DNA from: Streptomyces sp. HUAS CB01
GTDB taxonomy: Bacteria > Actinomycetota > Actinomycetes > Streptomycetales > Streptomycetaceae
Reading direction: 5' to 3'
Length of the DNA stretch: 64,000 nt
Assembly: GCF_030406905.1 (NCBI RefSeq)
Contig: NZ_CP129137.1
Location: 3,147,001-3,211,000, forward strand
Part shown: positions 1 through 8,625 of the stretch, one piece after another
Layout of the letters: every line of letters begins with the position of its first letter
Position numbering within the stretch: position 1 is the stretch's first letter
Notes under the pieces: generated by a model
Seen by the model: only the letters and a program-made list of their open reading frames with translations
Database searches by the model: none
What the model was told of the DNA's origin: nothing
Position numbers and translations under genes: made by a program

Positions 1-1206
1 CCGGTCGTCGCCGTGCTCGTCGTCTTCGCGCCGCTGATCCTCGCGCCGTTCGGCGCCGACTACGCCGAGCACGGCACGACCGTGCTCCGGCTGCTCGCCG
101 CCGCCGCGCTGCCCCGGGTCGTCGTGGAGCTGTACATCGGCGTCCTGCGCGTCCAGGGCCGTACGGGCGTGCTCGCCGCGCTCCAGGGCACGATGTGCGC
201 GATGGTGCTGGGCAGCGCGGCGGTGCTGACGGGCCCGGCCGGGATCTCCGGCGCGGGCCTGGCGATGCTGCTGTCCATGTCGCTGATGGCGCTGGTCTCC
301 GTGCCGGGCGTCCGAGCGGCGCTCGCCGGACGCCGGCCCCGTCCGCCGCGCAGGGCGCGGCCGTTCGCGCGGCGCCGTAGCCCGGCGGCCGACCCCTACG
401 GCACGACCTGGGCGCGCCGGGCGGCCGAGCGGCGGGCCTCCGCCGCCGCCGGGCAGGACCCGGACTGGACCCGGGAGACCGTGTATCTGCGGGGTGTCCA
501 CGAGGCGGCGACCCCGGCGTTCGGGATATCCGTGTACGGGCCTCCGGAGCGGCCGGCGGCCACCGGGCGCGAGGAGGCCGGGACGGCCGTCCGGCTGTGG
601 CTGCTGCTCGGTCTGGCCGCCGGTCTGTTCTGGGTTCCGCTGGCCCGCGCCCGGGACGTCCCGCCCGGACCGCTGACGGGGCGGGAGTTGCTGCACGCGC
701 TGCCGCCGCTGACGGTGACGGCGGGCGTGCTGCTGGTCGTCGTGTACTGCGGGGCCGTGGCGCTGGGGCGGCTGCGCCCGGTGCTGCTCACGGCCGCCCT
801 GCTCACCACGGCCGCCGCGCTGCACACCGCGCCCGCGCTGCTGGGCGTACGGCCCGCTCCCGCCGCCGGGCCCGGGCACGAGGCGCTGGCGGATCTGCTG
901 ACCGGGCTCGCCGGGTCCGCCCGGACCGCGGACGTGCTCACGGTCCTGCCGCCGGTCCTGCAGTCGGTGTGCCTGGGGCTGGCCGCGACCGCCCTGTGGG
1001 CCCTCCGCGTGCCCGGGCGGACCACGGCGGGGACGGTGTGGGTCCTGGCGGTGGCGGGCTGGGCGGCCCAGGGCGCCTTCGCCGCCGCGGCGCTGCCGGT
1101 GTCCGCCGCTTTCCTGGCGGCGGCGGTGGTAGGGCTCGGCTTCCGCCGGACGGGCCGAGGCGCCGCCCGGCGGAAGTCCCTCAGCGGTTCGGGACCGGCT
1201 GTCTGA
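1..1206 (+). CDS. Polytopic membrane protein, C-terminal part; polysaccharide flippase-like
   Basis: The frame is open to the left edge, so the N-terminus is missing; about 401 residues are seen. The first part has hydrophobic segments like the last helices of an oligosaccharide/MATE-type flippase. An Arg/Pro-rich cytoplasmic linker follows (RRPRPPRRARPFARRRS). Five or six further hydrophobic segments then run to the C-terminus. Lipid-linked sugar export is inferred from this architecture and from the glycosyltransferase, deacetylase and acyltransferase next door. The two-block layout with a charged linker is not that of a minimal flippase. The last 26 bases overlap the convergent glycoside hydrolase gene. 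It could instead be an uncharacterised envelope membrane protein. Confidence 0.6.
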   Translation, partial: PVVAVLVVFAPLILAPFGADYAEHGTTVLRLLAAAALPRVVVELYIGVLRVQGRTGVLAALQGTMCAMVLGSAAVLTGPAGISGAGLAMLLSMSLMALVSVPGVRAALAGRRPRPPRRARPFARRRSPAADPYGTTWARRAAERRASAAAGQDPDWTRETVYLRGVHEAATPAFGISVYGPPERPAATGREEAGTAVRLWLLLGLAAGLFWVPLARARDVPPGPLTGRELLHALPPLTVTAGVLLVVVYCGAVALGRLRPVLLTAALLTTAAALHTAPALLGVRPAPAAGPGHEALADLLTGLAGSARTADVLTVLPPVLQSVCLGLAATALWALRVPGRTTAGTVWVLAVAGWAAQGAFAAAALPVSAAFLAAAVVGLGFRRTGRGAARRKSLSGSGPAV

Positions 1207-2290
1207 ACCAGTCGTCCCGGCCGGCGAGCCGGTAGCCCTCCAGGCCCGGTCCGTCGTCGACCGTCAGATCGCAGCCCTCGCCCGGCACCGCGCGGTTCCA
1301 GTGGACCATCGCCTTCACCCTGGGCATCGTCCTGGCGACCTGCGGGATGGCGGCGTACCACGCGCGCTGCCGGTCGGGATCGGCCGGATCGGGGACGGTC
1401 GCGAACTCGGCGAGCATCAGCGGCTTCTCGTCCGAGATGTTCGCGACCAGCCAGTCGTGGCTCGGCCGCTGGCTGCGTTCGAAGTCCTTCCAGTCCGTGG
1501 TCTTGTGGCAGGTGTAGTAGTTGTACTGGTCCATGGCGAGCCAGTCGACGTACTCGTCCCCGGGGTAGAGCCGCTTCATCAGGTCGGCGCTGCCGAGGTA
1601 GCCGGAGACCGTCCACACCCACACCACGTTGCGTGCGCCGAGCTTCTCGAAGCGGTCCCGCAGGTGCCGGTAGGCGGCGACGTACTCCTCGGGGGTCCCG
1701 GCGCCCTCCTTGATCCGGGCGTCGACCTCCTGGTCGAAGGAGAGGAAGACCCGCTTCCCGTAGGCCTTGACGCGGCGGATCTGCGGGTCGACGATCTCGG
1801 TGTCGTAGCGGCCCGACGCGATGTTCCTCCAGCCGAGCTGGGTCTCGGTCCAGTTGGCGTGGTGCGGTTCCTTCCACACCGTGGACTCCCAGGCGAGCAT
1901 GAGGAGCCGGTCGCGGCCCAGTTCCTGTTCGTCGGGGGTGAGCAGCTGCCCGTCGAGCTCGTTCCCCGACATGTCGTGGTACGTGTACACGAGGTCGAGC
2001 CTGCGGCCGATCTTCTTCTCGAACGCGTGCACCGGCGCGGTGAGCGAGCCGTTCCCGTCGTACGGGATGTACGCGCCCCACCAGGCGCCGCAGCGCGGGG
2101 CGAGCACGTCGTCGGGGGCGCAGGGCCCGCTGAGGGGTTCACCGGACACGGCGTTGCCCGGTAAGTCGTCGTCCGCGGTGCCGTCGTCGGCGGTGGCCCA
2201 GATCCCGATCCCGGCGAGGCAGACGGCGACGGTGGCGAGGACGACCGCCGCGCCCGCGCGCCGGCGGGTTCCCGCATGACGTCCGCTCAT
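1181..2290 (-). CDS. Exported glycoside hydrolase, GH26 (beta-mannanase-like)
   Basis: The 369-residue product starts with a basic stretch and one hydrophobic segment (AGAAVVLATVAVCLAGIGIW), a signal anchor or signal peptide. The rest looks like a GH26 (beta/alpha)8 barrel. VYTYHDM, LSFDQEVDARI (candidate acid/base Glu), VWVWTVSGYLGSADLM and LMLAEFAT (candidate nucleophile Glu) fall in the right order. GH26 enzymes cleave beta-mannans and related polymers outside the cell; here it may trim the cluster's own polymer (inference). The ATG start overlaps the stop of the preceding gene by 4 bases (ATGA), so translation is probably coupled. Codon 43 is TTA (plus-strand bases 2162-2164), so expression should need the bldA tRNA. 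The 3' end overlaps the convergent membrane gene. Confidence 0.78.
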   Translation of the reverse strand: MSGRHAGTRRRAGAAVVLATVAVCLAGIGIWATADDGTADDDLPGNAVSGEPLSGPCAPDDVLAPRCGAWWGAYIPYDGNGSLTAPVHAFEKKIGRRLDLVYTYHDMSGNELDGQLLTPDEQELGRDRLLMLAWESTVWKEPHHANWTETQLGWRNIASGRYDTEIVDPQIRRVKAYGKRVFLSFDQEVDARIKEGAGTPEEYVAAYRHLRDRFEKLGARNVVWVWTVSGYLGSADLMKRLYPGDEYVDWLAMDQYNYYTCHKTTDWKDFERSQRPSHDWLVANISDEKPLMLAEFATVPDPADPDRQRAWYAAIPQVARTMPRVKAMVHWNRAVPGEGCDLTVDDGPGLEGYRLAGRDDWFRQPVPNR

Positions 2291-2745
2291 CCGCCACCGC
2301 CATCTGCACCGGGTTCGGCACGTCCGGCCGTGCCGTCGGCGGCGGAACGCGAGAGCGCCGGGGGTCCGGGCACACGCGCACGTCCGGCCGCGCCGCGCGT
2401 GGCCGCGGGGAGCGGGAGTCCCGGCAGTGCGGCGACGACCGTCGCGAATCCCGCGAGGGGCAGCAGGAAGGCCGTCACCGTGAATCCGCCGACCAGGAAC
2501 AGCGAGGTGGCGGTGAGCACGCCCAGCGACAGGCTGATCGGCGCGGCCAGGGCGAACGCCTCCAGCCGGGCGCCGGGCCGCAGGCCCTCCGGCTGCGGCT
2601 GCAGCAGCGCGAGGCCCGGACCGAAGCAGACGAACAGGAGCACCGGTATCCATCGCGCCGGCGAGCCCCCGGGCAGCAGGGTCGCCGCGAGCGCCACCCA
2701 GCCGGACAGCGCCACGGCGGCTCTGAGCGGGATCTCTTTCGGCAT
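2287..2745 (-). CDS. Small membrane protein of the polysaccharide cluster
   Basis: This is a 152-residue protein with about four hydrophobic segments: VALSGWVALAATLLPGG, WIPVLLFVCFGPGLALL, a stretch around SLSLGVLTATSLFLVGG, and VTAFLLPLAGFATVVAALPG. A polar Pro/Ala-rich tail ends in a run of glycines. I recognise no family, although short membrane partners are common beside large sugar-transfer membrane proteins. The start is 5 bases after the stop of the 633-residue membrane protein, and the stop overlaps the GH26 start by 4 bases. The three genes are therefore almost certainly cotranscribed and translationally coupled. Confidence 0.7.
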   Translation of the reverse strand: MPKEIPLRAAVALSGWVALAATLLPGGSPARWIPVLLFVCFGPGLALLQPQPEGLRPGARLEAFALAAPISLSLGVLTATSLFLVGGFTVTAFLLPLAGFATVVAALPGLPLPAATRGAAGRARVPGPPALSRSAADGTAGRAEPGADGGGG

Positions 2746-2750
2746 CGGTC

Positions 2751-4652
2751 TCACCTCACTGGTGATCGGTATTCGAGTACGACGCCGTAGGGGTGGTCCT
2801 CGACGACGGTGAAGAGCGGGGACGCGGCCAGCTCGCCGCGCAGCGTGGCGAAACCGCCCGGCGGCAGCAGCCCCTCGCCCGCGGTGTAGACGTCCTGGGT
2901 GCGGGTGAGGATGACGTACGCCCGGGTCCCGGGTGGGATGCCGTCGGCCAGATACCGGGCCGGGTCGGCGAGCATCCGCTCGTTCTCGGGGAGTTCCTGC
3001 TCGGCGAAGAACCAGTGCTCCAGCCGGTCGTAGCGGTGCAGCGCCCGCGGGAAGGACCCGGTGGCGGCGAGGACGAGACTGCCCTCGGGGGCGCGGTCGA
3101 TGGCCCGGGTGACCAGTGCCGTCTCGGCGGGCGGGGTGTAGTTCATCCTTTCCTTGCCGTAGTACGACGGCAGGAACCCGGCGGCGAGCGCGACCAGCGA
3201 CACGGGCAGCGCGACGGAGGCCACGCGCCGGCGCACGGTTCTGGCGCGCGCCGAGGCGCCCCGGGTGGCGCCGGCGGCGGGGACGAGGGCCGCGGCGGCG
3301 AAGAACGCGGCACCGGGCAGGCCGAACAGATAGACGCGGAAGAGCATTTCGCCGCCGTAGTCGTTGACGACGAACAGCGGGAGCGGCGCCGCCGACACCA
3401 GCAGCAGCGGCAGGGCGCTCCGGGTCAGCCTGCGGCGCGCGAACACGGCGACGGCGGCGAGCACGGCGACCGCGAGCACCATCAGGACGTTGGCCCGCCC
3501 GGCGAGCTCCGGCCCGGGGCCCGTGAGCTGGCCGGCGTATCCCGCACGGGAGTTGCGGGTCAGTTCGCCGAGGGACTCGCGCAGCGTGCCGAGCGTCTCG
3601 GTGAACAGCGGCCGTCCCATGGTCAGGTCCCAGGCCAGCATCAGGGCCCCGGCGACCGCGAGGAGCCCGAGGTTGCGGTAGCGGCGGGTGAACAGCAGGG
3701 CGAACAGCGAGACGCACAGCATCACCGGGGTCAGCTGGTGCGAGGCGTTGATCGCCACGATCAGCGGGGCGAGGATCAGCACGCAGACCGCGCGCTGGCG
3801 CCGGCCGGTCGGCGGTGGCACGGCGGCCGCGGCGGGGTCGAGGAACGTGCGGTCCCGCAGCCTCCCGGCCGACCCGGGCAGCACGAAGTGGCGCAGCACC
3901 ACGGCCAGTACGGTCAGGTGCAGGAGGTACGCGAAGCCCTGCGGGGCCAGATAGTCCTGGCCGACCCAGTTGGCGAGCTGGAAGACCCAGACGCCGGTCC
4001 ACACCAGCCGCCAGTCCTCGGTGAAGGTCCGGTACAGCAGGACGAGCACGGGCAGGAGCAGCAGCCCCAGCACCACCGGGGCCCAGTTGAGGTACGCGGT
4101 GGCGCTCTCGACCCCGAAGGCGCGCACCAGGGCGGCGTTGAGGCCGAAGAAGCCCGGCCACTGGTCGTAGGCCGACATGTTCCCGGACAGCGCGGCGTAG
4201 GGCCGCAGTTCGCCGTTGGCGAGGAGGGTGTCGATGACGGCGTCGTGCTTGGAGGCCCACGGGTAGCGCACCGAGTCGTACAGCACCGCGGGCGGGGCCT
4301 TGAGGGCGACCAGCATGCCCACGCAGTACGCGGCCGGCCACCAGGGCGCGGTGCCGGCGCGCCGCAGCGCGAGCAGGAAACCCCCGGTGAGCACCAGGAG
4401 CGCGACGAAGAACACGACCGGCAGCCGGTCGAGGAGCCCGTAGTCCCCCATCGTCCGGAAGCCGATGCGCGGCAGCGCGTACCCCCACAGGCCGAGGCCG
4501 AGGAGCAGCGGGAGCCAGGCGAGGTCGGGCAGGGCCGGCCGGCCCCGCGGCAGGGCGCCGGCTCCGGCGGGTGGTCGGTGGTCCTCGGTCCGTTCCGCGG
4601 CCGGCAGCGCGCTGCTCCCGGTGACCGGTGTGGGCACGCGTTGCTGCTGCAC
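2751..4652 (-). CDS. Large polytopic membrane protein, GT-C glycosyltransferase-like
   Basis: The protein has 633 residues and about 12 hydrophobic segments, beginning near residue 45 (WLPLLLGLGLWGYALP). A C-terminal non-membrane domain follows from about residue 530 (YYGKERMNYTPPAETALVTRAI onward in part). The topology resembles polyprenyl-phosphate-sugar-dependent (GT-C) transferases. The first loop has acidic residues (TMGDYGLLDRL), but I cannot identify a firm catalytic DE or DD motif. Start choice: GTG at 4652 with GGGGGAG seven bases upstream. It heads the run of three coupled genes ending with the GH26 hydrolase. Likely role: adding sugars to, or polymerising, an exported glycan (inference). 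It could alternatively be an O-antigen-ligase-like protein. Confidence 0.65.
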   Translation of the reverse strand: MQQQRVPTPVTGSSALPAAERTEDHRPPAGAGALPRGRPALPDLAWLPLLLGLGLWGYALPRIGFRTMGDYGLLDRLPVVFFVALLVLTGGFLLALRRAGTAPWWPAAYCVGMLVALKAPPAVLYDSVRYPWASKHDAVIDTLLANGELRPYAALSGNMSAYDQWPGFFGLNAALVRAFGVESATAYLNWAPVVLGLLLLPVLVLLYRTFTEDWRLVWTGVWVFQLANWVGQDYLAPQGFAYLLHLTVLAVVLRHFVLPGSAGRLRDRTFLDPAAAAVPPPTGRRQRAVCVLILAPLIVAINASHQLTPVMLCVSLFALLFTRRYRNLGLLAVAGALMLAWDLTMGRPLFTETLGTLRESLGELTRNSRAGYAGQLTGPGPELAGRANVLMVLAVAVLAAVAVFARRRLTRSALPLLLVSAAPLPLFVVNDYGGEMLFRVYLFGLPGAAFFAAAALVPAAGATRGASARARTVRRRVASVALPVSLVALAAGFLPSYYGKERMNYTPPAETALVTRAIDRAPEGSLVLAATGSFPRALHRYDRLEHWFFAEQELPENERMLADPARYLADGIPPGTRAYVILTRTQDVYTAGEGLLPPGGFATLRGELAASPLFTVVEDHPYGVVLEYRSPVR

Positions 4653-4760
4653 CGTGCGACTCCCCCCACGGAGGTGGGCGCGGCCGTCACGCCGCTGTCC
4701 CCTTCAGCGAAGTATAGGAACCTGATTCGGTTTTGGGTGGCTCTCGACCATCTTCACCCG

Positions 4761-5633
4761 TCAGCCCGCGAATTCCGGGCCCTTCACGGCCGCCCGGGCC
4801 CTTCGGTAGAGCCGCCAGCCCACGGTGGGCAGCGAGTCCGGGTACGGGGCGACCCGTGCGCCCGTGCCGCCCATCCACGCCTCGACGTCGGCGACGGTGT
4901 GGCCGCGGCGCACGATGAGCCGGGCGATCCGGTACGCCTCGTCGGTCTCCGAACTGAGCGCGTGGCGCACGGCGACGGCCGACTCGTAACCGGCGGCGCG
5001 GACGGCCCGGCGCACGGCACGGCTGTTGTACCCGTGCGGATAGGCGAGATGGCGCACCGCGTGGCCGAGGGTGTCCTCCAGGACGGCCTTGGAGTGGCGC
5101 AGTTCGTACCGCAGCCGCCGGGCGCCGAGCGTGTCGAGCTGTGCGTGGGTGACGGTGTGGCCGCCGACCTCCATGCCGTGCTGCTCCAGCAGCGGCGCCT
5201 GGGCGAGCGTCATCATCGGCGCGGGCGGCAGCAGGCTGCGGAGACCCGGGGTGATGGCGCCGGTGGTGAGATACGCGGTGGCGGGCAGGCCGCGGGCGGC
5301 GAGTGCCTCGGCGGTGGGCCCGGGCAGATCGGCGAAACCGTCGTCGAAGGTGAGGACGACGGGCCGGGGCGGCAGGGGTGCGCCGCGTCCGGCGAGATGG
5401 TCGGAGAGATCGCCGATCGTGATCGGCGTACGGCCGCTGGCGACCACGGCGTCGAGCTGGGCGGCGAACTGCGCGGGGCTGACGGTGAACTCCGCGATCC
5501 AGGCCGGGGGGTCGTCCGTGACGGCGTGGTAGAGCAGCACGGGGATGCGCGGTTCTCTTGGTGGTCGGGGGGCTCGCGCCGTGCGGGGTTCGGGTGGTTC
5601 AGATGTCTCGTGCGGTGCGCGGGGTTCCCTCAT
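4761..5633 (-). CDS. Polysaccharide deacetylase (CE4, NodB domain)
   Basis: The 290-residue product has the NodB-type metal-dependent deacetylase core. LLYHAV opens the domain and TFDDGFAD carries the catalytic base and metal Asp pair. GGHTVTH is the metal-binding HxxxH motif, and LAYPHGYNSRAVRRAV is the later conserved segment. These enzymes remove N- or O-acetyl groups from polysaccharides. There is no clear signal peptide; the first 30 residues are Pro/Arg/Glu-rich, so the protein may act at the inner membrane face or be exported in an unusual way. The ATG overlaps the stop of the glycosyltransferase gene by 4 bases, with GGAGGAG just before it. This indicates coupling and work on the same glycan. 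Confidence 0.88.
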   Translation of the reverse strand: MREPRAPHETSEPPEPRTARAPRPPREPRIPVLLYHAVTDDPPAWIAEFTVSPAQFAAQLDAVVASGRTPITIGDLSDHLAGRGAPLPPRPVVLTFDDGFADLPGPTAEALAARGLPATAYLTTGAITPGLRSLLPPAPMMTLAQAPLLEQHGMEVGGHTVTHAQLDTLGARRLRYELRHSKAVLEDTLGHAVRHLAYPHGYNSRAVRRAVRAAGYESAVAVRHALSSETDEAYRIARLIVRRGHTVADVEAWMGGTGARVAPYPDSLPTVGWRLYRRARAAVKGPEFAG

Positions 5634-7075
5634 CTCTCCTCCCAGGGGAGCGGCAGTCCTCGGACCCGGATGCGGGCCCTGACGTATCCGAGGGGTCCGG
5701 CGAGCATCCCGCGCCGCTCCAGCCGGGAGAGGCTGCGCGGCCAGGGGTGGCTTGCGGTCCCGTGCTCCCCGGGTACGCCCCCGCCGCCGTCGCGGTGGGC
5801 GGTCGTCGCGCGGGCGTGGGCGAGGCCGCGGGGCAGCCGGGCGAGCAGCGCCGGAAGCAGGCCGGGCCGGCGGGCGACGAGCGCGGTGAGGTAGGCGGTG
5901 AGGCCGGCGCCGTAGCCGTACGCCTGGTTCCGCAGGTCGCGCTCGGTCTCCCGGTGGTGGTGCCAGACCAGCGCGTCGGGCGTGTACCGCAGCCGGTGGC
6001 CGTCGGCGAGGATCCGTACGAAGGCGTAGAGGTCGTCACCGCCGCGGGCCGCCGTGCCGGTGCCGGTCGCCGGGTCGAAACCGCCGGCGGCCCTGAGCGC
6101 CCGGGCGCGGAACGCCATGTTGGCGCCCGAGCCGAAACGGCCCGCGGCGAACGGGAACAGCGGCTCGTCGGCGGGCGGCCGCGCCGGGTCGTACGTGCGG
6201 GGAGCGAAGCCCTTGGCGAAGCCGCCGTGGCTCTCCAGCAGGATCTGGGCGGGCGTGGTGAGCCGCGCGGGGAGGATCAGTCCCGTGACGCAGCCGATGC
6301 GGGCGTCCTCGGCGAACGGCGCCGTGAGCGCGGTCAGCCAGTGCGGGTCCGCCACGACGTCGTCGTCGGTGAAGGCGAGCACGGGCCCGTCGGCGGCGGC
6401 GACACCGCGGTTGTGGGCGACGGCCAGGCCCGGCACGGGCTCGAGCACGTACCGCACCCTCTCGCCGTACTTGCGCTCGATCAGCTCCCGGGTGGCGCCG
6501 GTCAGGGGCGCGTTGTCCACGACGACGATCCCGAAGTCCGGATGGTCCTGGGCGAGCAGCGAGTCCAGGGCGCGGGCGAGCCGGCCGGGGCGCTCGCGGG
6601 TGGCGACGACGACGGTGGTCCGGGGCGGACCGGCCCGGCGCGGATCCCCTGCGGGAGCGACGGAGGCCGCAGGGCCCGTGGAGGTCCCGAAAGCGTCGGG
6701 GGTTCCGAAGGCCTCGGAGGTCCCGGGGTCCGGCGCGGCGCGGCGGCGGGTGGCTCCGGACGACGGACGGTCCGCGGGGCGCGGCGCCAGGCGGTCCCGG
6801 GCCGCGGCGGCCAGGACCTCCGCCGGGTCGGCTCCTTGCGGCACGGTGGCGGTGAGCGTGCCGACGGGCCGGCCCCGGTGCCGTACGAGCACGAACGCCT
6901 CCCCCGGTCCGACCGGGGCCCCGCCCGGTCCGGGGCGCAGGGCGAGCACACCCGGGCCGGGTGCGCCCCCGGCCCCGTGGGATCCGGCCTGCGGCGGCGG
7001 TTCGAGCGTGTCGAGGTCGAGCTCGGCGACCTGCATCGCGCGCGGTCGCGGCGCGGCGGGTGGGATGTGCGGCAC
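5630..7075 (-). CDS. Family 2 glycosyltransferase
   Basis: The 481-residue protein has a GT-A glycosyltransferase domain starting near residue 150. TTVVVATRERPGRLARALDS is the beta1-alpha1 nucleotide-binding segment and VVVDNAP follows. VLAFTDDDVVADP holds the metal-binding acidic DxD motif. GGFDPATGTGTAARGGDDL resembles the acceptor-side acidic motif. About 150 N-terminal residues are Ala/Pro/Gly-rich around one compact segment (AFVLVRHRGRPVGTLTATVP) that I cannot name; it looks like an accessory domain of actinobacterial GT2 enzymes. A GTG start at 7075 has GGGGAGA at a good distance. Residue 14 (ATG) is an alternative. It is coupled to the deacetylase downstream. The donor sugar cannot be inferred. 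Confidence 0.88.
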   Translation of the reverse strand: MPHIPPAAPRPRAMQVAELDLDTLEPPPQAGSHGAGGAPGPGVLALRPGPGGAPVGPGEAFVLVRHRGRPVGTLTATVPQGADPAEVLAAAARDRLAPRPADRPSSGATRRRAAPDPGTSEAFGTPDAFGTSTGPAASVAPAGDPRRAGPPRTTVVVATRERPGRLARALDSLLAQDHPDFGIVVVDNAPLTGATRELIERKYGERVRYVLEPVPGLAVAHNRGVAAADGPVLAFTDDDVVADPHWLTALTAPFAEDARIGCVTGLILPARLTTPAQILLESHGGFAKGFAPRTYDPARPPADEPLFPFAAGRFGSGANMAFRARALRAAGGFDPATGTGTAARGGDDLYAFVRILADGHRLRYTPDALVWHHHRETERDLRNQAYGYGAGLTAYLTALVARRPGLLPALLARLPRGLAHARATTAHRDGGGGVPGEHGTASHPWPRSLSRLERRGMLAGPLGYVRARIRVRGLPLPWEER

Positions 7076-7134
7076 GGAGGTCTCCCCGGGTGGTGTCGTC
7101 GGAGCCTTGGCGGTGCGGTGCGGTGCCGTACGGC

Positions 7135-7238
7135 GCCGTGCGACCGGTGCCGTACGGGCGGTCGGCCCGGTGCGGCCGCGTGTCCGGTGCGCCGCGTGTC
7201 CGGTGCGCCGTGCGACCGGTGCGCCGCGTGTCCGGTGC
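7135..7238. repeat. 16-bp tandem repeat in the spacer upstream of the GT2 gene
   Basis: Four head-to-tail 16-base units lie at 7175-7190, 7191-7206, 7207-7222 and 7223-7238. Units 1, 2 and 4 read gccgcgtgtccggtgc; unit 3 is the variant gccgtgcgaccggtgc, which also occurs alone at 7135-7150. The array fills most of the 169-base gap between the acyltransferase and glycosyltransferase genes. I see no coding role. Confidence 0.85.
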
Positions 7239-7244
7239 GTCCGG

Positions 7245-8321
7245 TCAGTCCCCCCGCAGCCGGCCGATGCCGCTGAGCGTCCGCTGCGCGTACGCGGCGA
7301 GCCGGGGCCGGCTGCGGACGAAGCGGTGGGCGCGCCGCCCCGGCTCGCGGCTCAGCCGGTGGAGCGCCGCCCCCGGGCCGGGCCGGACGGACGAGCCCTC
7401 GTGGACACGGAGTTCACCGGTCTTGAGGGCGTCCTTGTACTCGGCGGCGCCACGGCCGAGATCGAGCACCCCGATACCCGCGGCCGCGGCGGCCTCGGCC
7501 ATCCGCAGATGCAGGACCAGGCCCGGCGAGAACTTGGCGTACGCGGTGTCGTACGCCGGGAACCAGCAGGACAGGACCGTGCGCGAGCGGAGTCCGAAAT
7601 GTGCGGCGACGGGGCGCTCCGCCGCGTACAGCACGGACAGGACGCCGGAGCAGCCCGGCGCCCGCGTGTCGTGGAGCCGCCGCACGAGCGTGCTGATCCA
7701 CTCCTGGGCGAAGCGGTCCCGGCGGCCCGTCCTGCGGTACTGGGCGGACTTCCAGGCCATGAGCGTGCGCAGCGCCGAGGGGTCGCGCTCGTCGAAGACG
7801 AACCGCACCTCGCCCGCCTGGCGGCCGAGTCTGCGCTCCTTGGCCGTGGTGGTCCTGAAGAACTTGGGCGACTGCTCGCGCAGCCGCTCCTCGTACGCGG
7901 CGTACCCCTCGCCGACGTCGATCACCGGGGAAGCGAACTCCTCGGCGCTGCCGGGCTCGAAGAGGCCCTGCCCCGCCTCCAGGTTGTCGAACTCCCACAC
8001 GGAGAGCCCACAGGCCCTCAGCAGGCCGCGCGCGGACAGGTCCAGCCCGGGCCGCAGCACGGCCCCCTGGCAGTCGGAGACGCCGAGCCCGATGGCCCGG
8101 CCGTGTCCGAACAGTCCCTTCTCGTAAGGGAAGAAACCGGCCGGTACTCCGTCGTCCTCGACGACCGCGACCCTGGCCCGCGGCCGCACCACGGCCACGG
8201 CCTGGGTGAACTCCGGCTCCATGAAGGGACTGGCGGGGGCGCCGGACTTGGCACGCAGCTCACGCCAGGACTCGGCCTCCCCCTCGTCCAGCTCCCCGGG
8301 CCTGACCACACGAATGTGCAC
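7245..8321 (-). CDS. GNAT-fold acyltransferase, BioF2/FemAB-like
   Basis: The product has about 358 residues. The second half matches the BioF2-like GNAT fold, related to FemAB aminoacyl/acyl transferases: SPKFFRTTTAKERRLGRQ, an SVLYAAERPVAAHFGLR strand pair, CWFPAYDTAYAKFSPGLVL and LDLGRGAAEYKDAL. Such proteins are frequent in exopolysaccharide clusters and probably acylate a sugar or lipid-linked intermediate. No membrane segment is seen, so the site is cytoplasmic. The start is uncertain. I chose GTG at 8321, where the conserved protein seems to begin; TTG at 8330 is closer to a GGGGGG tract. It is the first gene of the leftward polysaccharide cluster. Confidence 0.78.
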   Translation of the reverse strand: MHIRVVRPGELDEGEAESWRELRAKSGAPASPFMEPEFTQAVAVVRPRARVAVVEDDGVPAGFFPYEKGLFGHGRAIGLGVSDCQGAVLRPGLDLSARGLLRACGLSVWEFDNLEAGQGLFEPGSAEEFASPVIDVGEGYAAYEERLREQSPKFFRTTTAKERRLGRQAGEVRFVFDERDPSALRTLMAWKSAQYRRTGRRDRFAQEWISTLVRRLHDTRAPGCSGVLSVLYAAERPVAAHFGLRSRTVLSCWFPAYDTAYAKFSPGLVLHLRMAEAAAAAGIGVLDLGRGAAEYKDALKTGELRVHEGSSVRPGPGAALHRLSREPGRRAHRFVRSRPRLAAYAQRTLSGIGRLRGD

Positions 8322-8358
8322 ACCGCTCAACTCGACCCCCCGGTCTCCCCCTTGAGCT

Positions 8359-8414
8359 ACCCGGGACAGGACGGTACCGGCCGAAATCGACCCGGGACAG
8401 GGTGCGAAGGTCAA
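8359..8414 (-). promoter_or_regulatory. Candidate promoter and direct-repeat operator of the polysaccharide cluster
   Basis: On the minus strand a -35-like TTGACC (bases 8409-8414) is followed after 17 bases by GTCGAT (8386-8391). A 12-base direct repeat acccgggacagg sits at 8359-8370 and 8390-8401, 31 bases apart or about three helical turns. One copy lies in the promoter spacer and one just downstream. The rest of the 304-base gap (8322-8625) shows no credible gene. Confidence 0.4.
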
Positions 8415-8625
8415 GCTGTGACCAACCCGGGAAGAGGTGTTAAGTCCTGTGAAAGGTGGTGCCAATGGGGCGAAGCGGGGACTCCGCTCGGGGTGCTGCC
8501 GCCCCGGGACCGGTTCACCGCCGCACGCGGTCGCCGACCGTTCTCGGCCCGCCCGCGACGACGGTCCTCCGTCGCCGACGGGGCCGCGGCGGCGACCGGA
8601 CGGGTTCGTCCTCCTCGGGGCGGTC

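Noticed and set aside
4711..4730. Resemblance to an FRT-like recombination site (agtataggaacc)
   Set aside because: Only a partial half-site, no inverted partner and no recombinase; more likely part of a promoter (TATACT on the minus strand), which itself lacks a good -35.
7175..7238. Tandem array considered as a CRISPR
   Set aside because: Units are adjacent without spacers and no cas gene is present.
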